Shown here piece by piece: positions 9,880-16,169 of a stretch of 45,848 bases of DNA. Positions within the stretch are counted from its first letter, which is position 1. Each line of letters starts with the position of its first letter. The position numbers were made by a program, and so were the translations under genes. Origin of the DNA: CAZGKX01 sp964525945 (GTDB lineage: Bacteria; Pseudomonadota; Gammaproteobacteria; Legionellales; Legionellaceae). The notes under the pieces are model-generated. The model worked only from the letters and a program-made list of their open reading frames with translations. It was not told the DNA's origin and searched no databases. The stretch spans positions 1 to 45,848 of the forward strand of contig CAZGKX010000015.1 of NCBI GenBank assembly GCA_964525945.1, given 5' to 3'.

Positions 9880-9908
9880 TTGATCAAAAAAACAAAAAAG
9901 TGTACAAT
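9880..9908 (+). promoter_or_regulatory. sigma70-type promoter before the first tandem paralogue
   Basis: TTGATC (9880-9885) and TACAAT (9903-9908) are separated by exactly 17 bases of A-rich sequence, about 30 bases before the TTG start at 9938. This suggests the paralogue is transcribed independently of the Mla operon. Confidence 0.55.
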
Positions 9909-9937
9909 ATCAGGAACATTTTACCTTAGGAACCATT

Positions 9938-11221
9938 TTGACGATCGTGTACACCGCAGGTTCACTGAGCTTAGAAAAAATGGACGACCTATGTTCTGAG
10001 CAAGGTTTAGATCCTAGCAAAGCTATTTTTTTATTCCCTGGTAACAATACCCATCACGATCCAGCCACAACATTGTTCTCCATCAAAGATGGCTCAGGTC
10101 TTGCCCGCTTGGCAACAAAAATCGGCAAAAATGGCGGCGCAGCACTGAGCATGCCCACCACCAACGTGTGGTTCGGCCTCCCTCTGCAGTTGGATTGGCC
10201 TGGCAATGCCAAAACAGCCACAATGGTTCAAGCCGCCATTGCCGATCTTTATCGAGCGTTGGGTGCAGGCTATTTTTTTATCTTGCCGGTGCGACCCCAT
10301 CAAGATCAAACATTTTTTAGCCACGGCTTGGCCATTACCAACGAAAAACAAGAGCCCAGTTTTTGGGGAGGGGCACAGCGAACGCCCAACAAAGCCTTGG
10401 CCGACCATTATATTGAAGCATTGGATAATTTTCAGGAATTTGCAGCTCTGCCATGGGCAGAACGACAAAAACGGGCCCATAACAATGCCTTTGATCATAA
10501 CTATGCAGCCTACCTGCAAGGTGCCCGCATGGATCACAACGATCCTTGGTTGCAACCGTCTCTACAAAGCCTATTTAAACAATTGGACACAAGCTTACAC
10601 AACCATCAAAAATTATGGGATCCGGCCTTGAACAAGGATCAAGAGGACATCCCCAGCGATAGCATGTCTGTAGACATGGACTATGATCAACAACTCAATC
10701 AGTTCATAGCCCATGTTCGCCACAATGCGTACCTCTTAGCACAGCCCATCCTCATTAAAACCTATTTTTGGCAAGAATTAACGGAAGAAGACGCCCAACG
10801 CCTGCAAACCATAAAATCCGTGCTTATCCATTGCAATACATTACTTGTGGTTGGCGCACTGCCGTTATGTGCCGTTGAATTGGCAAATTTGGCCGTTTTA
10901 ATTTCCAATGATGCATCCCCAGATTGGCAACACTTCGGGAAATTGTTAGGTGGTTTAGCGATAATAGCAGCCTTGGGCCTACTGGCCATCACTCCCTTTG
11001 GTGGCCCGAGCTTGGCCGTGCTTTGGGGAGCTGTCGTGTTTGAAAAAATTGCTGTGTTGGCGACCAGCGCATCCCTCATGGGCATCACAGCAGTTGCTGC
11101 TGGCCTGCTCGGCTTTTTTGCGCATCGGCACGGCACACAACCAACGATTTTGGCAAATTCGATAATGGATGTAACAGACCATTATGAAAACAATCCCAGT
11201 AACTTTTCAATTGAAATCTAA
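9938..11221 (+). CDS. unrecognised protein, paralogue A, with C-terminal membrane hairpin
   Basis: A 427-residue protein starting at TTG 9938; its first residues align with the ATG-started neighbour, which supports this start. Conserved blocks shared with the next gene include FLFPGNNTHH (residues 31-40), LSMPTTN, an AIADLYRALGAGYFFILPVRPH segment split by variable residues, EPSFWGG and LADHYIEALDNF. About residues 325-400 hold two or three hydrophobic helices (ITPFGGPSLAVLWGAVVFEK). There is no signal peptide. I do not recognise the family; the pattern of a soluble N-domain and late membrane hairpin in a likely intracellular bacterium makes a secreted effector possible. Function unknown. Confidence 0.75.
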   Translation: MTIVYTAGSLSLEKMDDLCSEQGLDPSKAIFLFPGNNTHHDPATTLFSIKDGSGLARLATKIGKNGGAALSMPTTNVWFGLPLQLDWPGNAKTATMVQAAIADLYRALGAGYFFILPVRPHQDQTFFSHGLAITNEKQEPSFWGGAQRTPNKALADHYIEALDNFQEFAALPWAERQKRAHNNAFDHNYAAYLQGARMDHNDPWLQPSLQSLFKQLDTSLHNHQKLWDPALNKDQEDIPSDSMSVDMDYDQQLNQFIAHVRHNAYLLAQPILIKTYFWQELTEEDAQRLQTIKSVLIHCNTLLVVGALPLCAVELANLAVLISNDASPDWQHFGKLLGGLAIIAALGLLAITPFGGPSLAVLWGAVVFEKIAVLATSASLMGITAVAAGLLGFFAHRHGTQPTILANSIMDVTDHYENNPSNFSIEI

Positions 11222-11311
11222 GAGCAACGCTAATTTTAAAGTGCTATGGATTTATAATCTGAATCAAACACATTTTGGTCGTTTTTATTTCTGCTAAACA
11301 GAGAAAATATT

Positions 11312-11323
11312 GTCTATATAGAC
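11312..11323. promoter_or_regulatory. 12-bp perfect palindrome upstream of second paralogue
   Basis: GTCTATATAGAC is a perfect palindrome 40 bases before the ATG at 11363 and directly abuts a TATTAT hexamer (11324-11329). It could be an operator or part of a promoter. No good -35 box is visible at the proper distance. Confidence 0.25.
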
Positions 11324-11362
11324 TATTATTTAGTCATAACATTGAAAAAAGCAGGAAATCTC

Positions 11363-12712
11363 ATGCCAATCATTTATGTTGAAGGGGCTTTGAGTGCAAA
11401 GCGAATTAAAGCCGTTTGTGACCAACATGGGCTTTCCCCCAAAAAAACAGTTTTTTTATTCCCCGGCAACAACACCCATCACCAAGAGAGCACGTTGTTT
11501 TCTTTAAAAACAGGTGGTGGTCTCGCCAATACAGCCGCTGAACATGGCACACTTGGCGGACCGACTCTTAGCTTACCCACCACCAATTTTAGCGTTTACG
11601 ATGGCGTCTTGGATTTTGAAGATGTGGACACTAAAGCCCTGGTGGAAAACGCCATTGCAGATATTTACCGTGCACATGGGGCTGGTTTTGATTTTATTCT
11701 GCCAGTACGTCCTCATGAATCCAGCGAGTATTTTACGAAAGGTTTCGATAACAACCCCAGCCTAGAACCTAGTTTTTGGAAAGGAATACAACGCACGTCC
11801 AATCTCTTGTTAGCCGATCACTACATGGCAGCCTTGGACCAATTCAACGCATTCACGGCCTTATCTCCCGCGGATCAATTGCAATTGGCCCAAAGCGACC
11901 CAGGCAATCCCTATTACCAAGCTTATTTGAAAGGGTTGAACCACGGCAATGATGACCCATGGCTAAGTTCCAATGACATGGCATTGTTTCAACGATTCCA
12001 AAAGACCATAGATGACAACCAATCCTTGTTGTTTGCTATCAAAACAGCAGGCCCCCAAAATAACGAGGATGTAACGGTATTTAACGACCGGTTACAATAT
12101 TTTCAACAACTCCTCAATTTTTCTCAAGAAATCTACAACGACGCATTGCTATGTATCGAGCCCATTTCACAAAAAATGGCAACGAACCAAAAATTAACGG
12201 CAGAAGAACACCAAAAACAGAAATTCTTACTGGAAATAATTTTTTCTTGCAATACCTTGTTGCAAAACCCCTCATTGCAGAATGCCCGTAACTTGGAAAT
12301 ATGGGGTGAAAAGCTTGCCATGTCTGAATCGGAAAATTGGGAGAAATTGAGTCAGTCATTGATAGGATTAGCGGTTGTAGCCACCGTTGGCATCCTTGCC
12401 ATTACCCCTATTGGCGGGACAAGCGTAGCCGTTTTTTTAGGCGCGGTGGTGTTTGAAAAGGCAGCGATCGTCACGGCCAGTTTTGCCATCTTAGCTGCAG
12501 CAGCATTCATTTCAAGCATTGGCAGTTGTTTTGCGTATTACCATGCCCTACAGCCTATGGATGGCGTGGCAAAATCCGCGATGGATGCGGCTCAACATTA
12601 TGATGGACCATCAAGTCGATTTTTTACTGCGGCAAGGCAATTGGCTCAGCCTGTTGCGATAAATCAATCCAAAATGGAACCGAAGACGTCGTTTGATCCA
12701 AAACCATCGTAA
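11363..12712 (+). CDS. unrecognised protein, paralogue B, with C-terminal membrane hairpin
   Basis: A 449-residue tandem paralogue of the preceding gene. I chose ATG 11363 (AGGA about 7 bases upstream) over the in-frame TTG at 11342 because its N-terminus then aligns with the paralogue. It shares FLFPGNNTHH, LSLPTTN, the AIADIYRA...GAGF..ILPVRPH block, EPSFWKG, LADHYMAALDQF and the membrane segment ITPIGGTSVAVFLGAVVFEK. The C-terminal tail is about 20 residues longer. The pair clearly arose by duplication and has diverged in the middle. An imperfect inverted repeat AAGGAG/CTCCTT overlaps the stop but lacks a T-run. Function unknown. Confidence 0.78.
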   Translation: MPIIYVEGALSAKRIKAVCDQHGLSPKKTVFLFPGNNTHHQESTLFSLKTGGGLANTAAEHGTLGGPTLSLPTTNFSVYDGVLDFEDVDTKALVENAIADIYRAHGAGFDFILPVRPHESSEYFTKGFDNNPSLEPSFWKGIQRTSNLLLADHYMAALDQFNAFTALSPADQLQLAQSDPGNPYYQAYLKGLNHGNDDPWLSSNDMALFQRFQKTIDDNQSLLFAIKTAGPQNNEDVTVFNDRLQYFQQLLNFSQEIYNDALLCIEPISQKMATNQKLTAEEHQKQKFLLEIIFSCNTLLQNPSLQNARNLEIWGEKLAMSESENWEKLSQSLIGLAVVATVGILAITPIGGTSVAVFLGAVVFEKAAIVTASFAILAAAAFISSIGSCFAYYHALQPMDGVAKSAMDAAQHYDGPSSRFFTAARQLAQPVAINQSKMEPKTSFDPKPS

Positions 12713-12860
12713 GGAGCCCTCCTTGTTTCCTCATAATGGATGTTACCGAGCAGAAACGTTATTAACAAAATATCGGGTTAAATTACAGAAACGGGGCACG
12801 TGCGAATGAGGCCATTGATTTAACTTAAGAAGACCATCCATTTGATGGCTGATGACCTTT

Positions 12861-13319
12861 TCAATAAATAATTTTATTCGAATAATTTGCAATTGGGTGA
12901 TGTGTTTTAAACGCATGCCCACCCGATATAGCCACCGCTCCTGCAGTCACCCAAGCATGTACCGCACGTTCTTCATTGTGTGACTTATTTTTATCGACAC
13001 CAATGAAAAAGAAATAAGGAATCCCGTAATGATTGCACCAAAACTTGGCAACCAAAGCTTGGGTTAAACAACTGGAATTCCAAGGTGTGCTGCGAGACGC
13101 TAAACCAATGGTTTGTTGTAAGAAAAGCGCTTGTTGGTGTTGTTGAGAAGAAATCACCGTAGAAGCAATAAGCATACCGCAGGAACGCCCAAAAGACCTG
13201 GCAAGGCAAGAGTAGGGTAAAATCTGAATGAGTGCTTTAAAAAAGCCGCACAAAAGAACGTTAATTGCAAATAAAGATTTTTTTTTGGTCCTCATGCGCC
13301 AAACAGTGAGCCGTTTCAT
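12861..13319 (-). CDS. lasso-peptide B2-type transglutaminase-fold leader peptidase
   Basis: A 152-residue protein of the lasso peptide B2/McjB C-terminal family (Transglut_core3). The conserved catalytic region WNSSCLTQALVAKFW gives nucleophile Cys84, and HAWV gives His121; the CL.QAL and HAWV signatures are diagnostic. No Asp is seen 12 residues after the His, where McjB has one. B2 proteins cleave the leader from the RiPP precursor after the RRE protein binds it. The ATG overlaps the stop of the PqqD-like gene (ATGA). It is the last gene of the minus-strand operon. Confidence 0.82.
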   Translation of the reverse strand: MKRLTVWRMRTKKKSLFAINVLLCGFFKALIQILPYSCLARSFGRSCGMLIASTVISSQQHQQALFLQQTIGLASRSTPWNSSCLTQALVAKFWCNHYGIPYFFFIGVDKNKSHNEERAVHAWVTAGAVAISGGHAFKTHHPIANYSNKIIY

Positions 13320-13594
13320 TTAAGCACCAACAACCCTTTTTTAACAGCATCTTGCACCCATTCCCAAATGTCATGTTGGTACACAGGCGGGGGTTCAAGG
13401 TATTTTTGTGCGAAAATTTGGCTGAGTTCTTCCAAAGTTTTAGCCGTTTCTAAGGCGAGCCATAACTCCACCGCAGATTCATTAAGGTGGTAAAAATTTT
13501 CATTGACGGAACTTAAAAGGATCACTTCGTCAAGGTCAATTTGCGTAAAACACACATGGGGATGTCGTTCAATCAATACGCACATGTTGCTCAT
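13316..13594 (-). CDS. PqqD-like RiPP recognition element (lasso B1-type)
   Basis: A 92-residue PqqD-family protein. The start at ATG 13594 follows the kinase stop by one base; a longer in-frame start at 13645 would overlap the kinase. The core pattern FYHLNESAVELWLALETAKTLEEL..IFAQKY and the end VKKGLLVL match the winged-helix RRE fold. Lasso B1 proteins bind the YxxP motif of the leader and deliver the precursor to B2. It lies between the kinase and B2 in the order K-B1-B2 known from Firmicute-type lasso clusters. Confidence 0.82.
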   Translation of the reverse strand: MSNMCVLIERHPHVCFTQIDLDEVILLSSVNENFYHLNESAVELWLALETAKTLEELSQIFAQKYLEPPPVYQHDIWEWVQDAVKKGLLVLK

Positions 13595-13595
13595 A

Positions 13596-14444
13596 CTAAA
13601 ACTCCAGATTTGATTCAATGCATTGCACAAGTTTGGACAAATCATGAAAATAATTGTTTCTTGTCAGTTTATAAACGTTTATTTGTTGGGACAATGCCGT
13701 GCAATGGTGCAAAAAAAATGGCAGTTTTCCGAGCGGCTTTAACATAAAATACCGATACACATTTTGCATCACCGTTTTTAAAGCAGATGCTCCATTCAAT
13801 CCCTCGCAATGAGCGGTGGACACATGTTCATCAATGTTTATCTCATAAAAGGCGTGTACAGGTACATCTGTGAATGGACAATGCGTGTCAACAGGGAGGA
13901 CGTGCTTGTTGGTTTTAAATGCAATTTTTTCCATTTTTTTCATGTCATGTTGAAAAAAACACAAAGAGTCTTTCCACAATTTTAATTGAGGTGGGCCGGG
14001 CACAATACAATATTGCCCTTGATCATTGTAACGAATAACCACGAGATCATCGGTGATCAAAGGGTAGCCTTTTTGAACAAAAGCGTCTGCCAAGGTGGAT
14101 TTTCCTGCACCTGAGCGCCCGCTAAAAACGATAGCGGTATTGTTTATGAGCACCGCGGAGCCATGTAGAACCAAATATCCCTGGCATTGTAAAAGATAAG
14201 CCAATACCGCGCCTGGCATCCAAAACCTTAAGCTGTTGGTTTGCAACAGAGAGAGATTGGCTTCAATCGTCACCTGATTTTTAGTGGGTAGAGCAAGAAA
14301 ACAACCAAAGTCAGGAATGCTTAAATAGAAATACTTCGGTGTCACTTTGCACCGAAAAGCAGGCTTTAAGCCTCGCTGATGCAGCGTAGCAGGACGCCAC
14401 ACCGCTTGTATTTTTAGGCCAAAACACTCCAACAATGGATTCAT
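13596..14444 (-). CDS. HPr-kinase-like protein of RiPP cluster (putative precursor kinase)
   Basis: A 282-residue protein. The start at ATG 14444 is set by the preceding stop (TAG ends at 14447) and leaves two bases between genes. Walker A GRSGAGKST lies at residues 109-117, preceded by LVLHGSAV, the layout of HprK C-terminal kinase domains; LITDDLVVIR carries the acidic pair. Small HprK homologues occur in lasso clusters such as paeninodin, where the kinase phosphorylates the C-terminal Ser of the precursor. The precursor here also ends in Ser, which supports the same role. It has no PTS HPr partner nearby. Confidence 0.75.
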   Translation of the reverse strand: MNPLLECFGLKIQAVWRPATLHQRGLKPAFRCKVTPKYFYLSIPDFGCFLALPTKNQVTIEANLSLLQTNSLRFWMPGAVLAYLLQCQGYLVLHGSAVLINNTAIVFSGRSGAGKSTLADAFVQKGYPLITDDLVVIRYNDQGQYCIVPGPPQLKLWKDSLCFFQHDMKKMEKIAFKTNKHVLPVDTHCPFTDVPVHAFYEINIDEHVSTAHCEGLNGASALKTVMQNVYRYFMLKPLGKLPFFLHHCTALSQQINVYKLTRNNYFHDLSKLVQCIESNLEF

Positions 14445-14446
14445 CT

Positions 14447-15706
14447 CTAAAAAGCATACATATAAAAAGGACCGCTGAAATCCGTACCCGTGGAGGCACA
14501 ATTTGAAAGTGCACCATTCACCATACTCACTGTGCATTTGGTGATCGTGCTGTCCCCGAGGTTGGTAACGTACGCATACCCTCTGTTGATCATAATCCCC
14601 CGCACACCATTGAAACCTTCACCAGTCAGAACACAATCCGATAAAGCACCGCTCACATTGTCAATGGCACATTTGGAAACGGAATGTTCACCGGCATTGG
14701 TAATGTATGCATAACCATCGCTTATCGCGATACTTCTAGGAAAAGAAAAACCACTTCCCGTCAGGCTACAACTGGTCAATGAACCATCCGTTGGATCCAC
14801 TGCACATTGAGTGACCGTGCTGTCATTGTTGACTACATACGCATAATTTTTATTAAACGCAACCGCGTAAGGATCATAAAATAACTCGCCTGTAGGTGTA
14901 CATTCTAAAAAATCACCGGTGGCGGCACTTACTGTGCATTTGTCAATGGTTGTATCATTGGCATTGACAACATACGCATAACGACCATTCAGCATCATTC
15001 CTCGAGGAAAATCAAACCCACTGCTGATGGTCGTACAACTTGAAAAAGAACCATCCAAGGCACTGACCAAACACCGAGACACAGAGCCTAATGTAATGCT
15101 TACTGCGTACGCGTAATAATTATTTAAAGCAATACCTCGAAGACTGGTAAGCCCTGTCGCGGTATAAACACAAGCCGATAATGTGCCATTAGAAGGCTCA
15201 ATGACACATTGAGAAATATTACCGTTTGTGCTGTTGGTGATGTATGCAAATTGAGGAGAGCAAGGCTCTGGGTTTGCAATCCAATCCACCGATTTCGATT
15301 GATTTGATGTGCACTGCGTGCCCGTGCAGGTAATGTCTGTAAAGCTTTGGCATGACACACCTTTTGAGGAAGGGTTTCCTCCATTCACATACAGTTTCAT
15401 GCAGGCAATGTTTGTTGTTGTTATGCCTTGATTGTTTGCTAATTGATACAGGGAGCTTGCGTTGATTCGCACGGATTGTCCACTGGTAAAAGACATTCCT
15501 GATACATTGTCTAATGCGGAAGCTGCGCCTAAAAGCGCGGTGCAATCGGAATCACTGTAAAAAAACGCTTGTAAAAAATGAATACTCCCTTCACCGGTAA
15601 TGATCAATTGTCCACCATTGTTTGAAAGCGCATTTTGAGTGGTTGAGCCAGACATTAAAAGATTGTAAAGCGCTATCGGGTGTGCTTGGAGAAATGTGGC
15701 ATGCAT
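14447..15706 (-). CDS. secreted YVTN/NHL-type beta-propeller protein inside the RiPP operon (5' end out of frame)
   Basis: At least 419 residues. From about residue 170 there are six repeats of about 41 residues with the pattern aYvtN...tvskCtv...nG.ls.C..tG.gF..prgi, each with two Cys, indicating a beta-propeller. Residues 1-170 form a separate extracellular-type domain. ATG 15706 has only a weak ribosome site. Upstream, ATG 15771 has AAAGGA nine bases away and begins a basic segment. One extra T in the 7-T tract (15746-15752) would join it into MHKRKSIFFQKILRK followed by CCFVGCAMHATFLQA, a convincing signal peptide. So the true start is probably 15771 with a frameshift, slippage or sequence error. 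It sits where lasso clusters usually carry the cyclase. Function unknown. Confidence 0.7.
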   Translation of the reverse strand: MHATFLQAHPIALYNLLMSGSTTQNALSNNGGQLIITGEGSIHFLQAFFYSDSDCTALLGAASALDNVSGMSFTSGQSVRINASSLYQLANNQGITTTNIACMKLYVNGGNPSSKGVSCQSFTDITCTGTQCTSNQSKSVDWIANPEPCSPQFAYITNSTNGNISQCVIEPSNGTLSACVYTATGLTSLRGIALNNYYAYAVSITLGSVSRCLVSALDGSFSSCTTISSGFDFPRGMMLNGRYAYVVNANDTTIDKCTVSAATGDFLECTPTGELFYDPYAVAFNKNYAYVVNNDSTVTQCAVDPTDGSLTSCSLTGSGFSFPRSIAISDGYAYITNAGEHSVSKCAIDNVSGALSDCVLTGEGFNGVRGIMINRGYAYVTNLGDSTITKCTVSMVNGALSNCASTGTDFSGPFYMYAF

Positions 15707-15771
15707 TGCACATCCGACAAAGCAACATTTCCTAAGAATTTTTTGAAAAAAATAGATTTGCGTTTGTGCAT
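15673..15771 (-). pseudogene. short frame with good ribosome site, probable 5' end of the propeller gene
   Basis: A 32-codon frame from ATG 15771 to TAG 15673, with AAAGGA upstream. It reads MHKRKSIFFKKFLG and onward but leaves the propeller frame after the run of seven T (minus strand). With eight T it continues into the propeller as a signal peptide. Alternatives are an independent small peptide or a phase-variable switch. Confidence 0.4.
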
Positions 15772-15784
15772 CTTGTTTCGTCCT

Positions 15785-15937
15785 TTAACTCAAAACGCCA
15801 CTATTGCTTTCTGGCATCGATTGAGTGCCGCCTTCAATTTTTTTAGGGTCGAGAAATAACGAGGTTTGAGGTTTTTGGTAGGTCGGCTTTGATTCTGGCG
15901 TTGCATCGTTGATTGGTTTTTGAGGGACATCCATCAT
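15785..15937 (-). CDS. lasso-type RiPP precursor peptide
   Basis: A 50-codon gene (ATG 15937; a second ATG at 15934 fits AGGA slightly better). Leader residues 1-35 include KPTYQKPQ, a YxxP motif (Tyr20, Pro23) recognised by lasso RRE proteins. Twelve residues after the Pro comes Gly36-Gly37, the likely core start. The proposed core is GGTQSMPESNSGVLS (15 residues) with Glu at position 8, the classic ring-closing position of an 8-residue macrolactam. Ile34 is at leader position -2, where Thr is usual but beta-branched residues are tolerated. The peptide ends in Ser, matching the kinase in the operon. From memory it resembles the paeninodin precursor in YxxP-to-core spacing and C-terminal Ser. 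Confidence 0.72.
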   Translation of the reverse strand: MMDVPQKPINDATPESKPTYQKPQTSLFLDPKKIEGGTQSMPESNSGVLS

Positions 15938-15960
15938 GCATCCTAAATTTTTTTATTGAA

Positions 15961-15989
15961 AATAAACCATAAAATGATAAATAAAACAA
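15961..15989 (-). promoter_or_regulatory. possible promoter of the RiPP operon
   Basis: On the minus strand TTGTTT (15989-15984) and TTTATT (15966-15961) are 17 bases apart, about 25 bases before the precursor ATG. The -10 match is only 4 of 6, so this is tentative. Confidence 0.35.
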
Positions 15990-16108
15990 GTGGATATGCC
16001 TCGGAAACTTCAATAGAGCCCCTAATTCATATTGGACATCGAAAAAATGTTTATAAATAACAATTGCATATCACGACAAAGTCCGACTGCCATATCCGGC
16101 AATATTAA

Positions 16109-16137
16109 TTGCATAACTAAAACCCTTGCTGTATAAT
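16109..16137 (+). promoter_or_regulatory. sigma70-type promoter of the 1336-residue protein gene
   Basis: TTGCAT (16109-16114) and a perfect TATAAT (16132-16137) with 17-base spacing, 32 bases before ATG 16170. It diverges from the RiPP operon. Confidence 0.65.
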
Positions 16138-16169
16138 AATAATCCAAACTTACTAAACAAGTAACGCGT

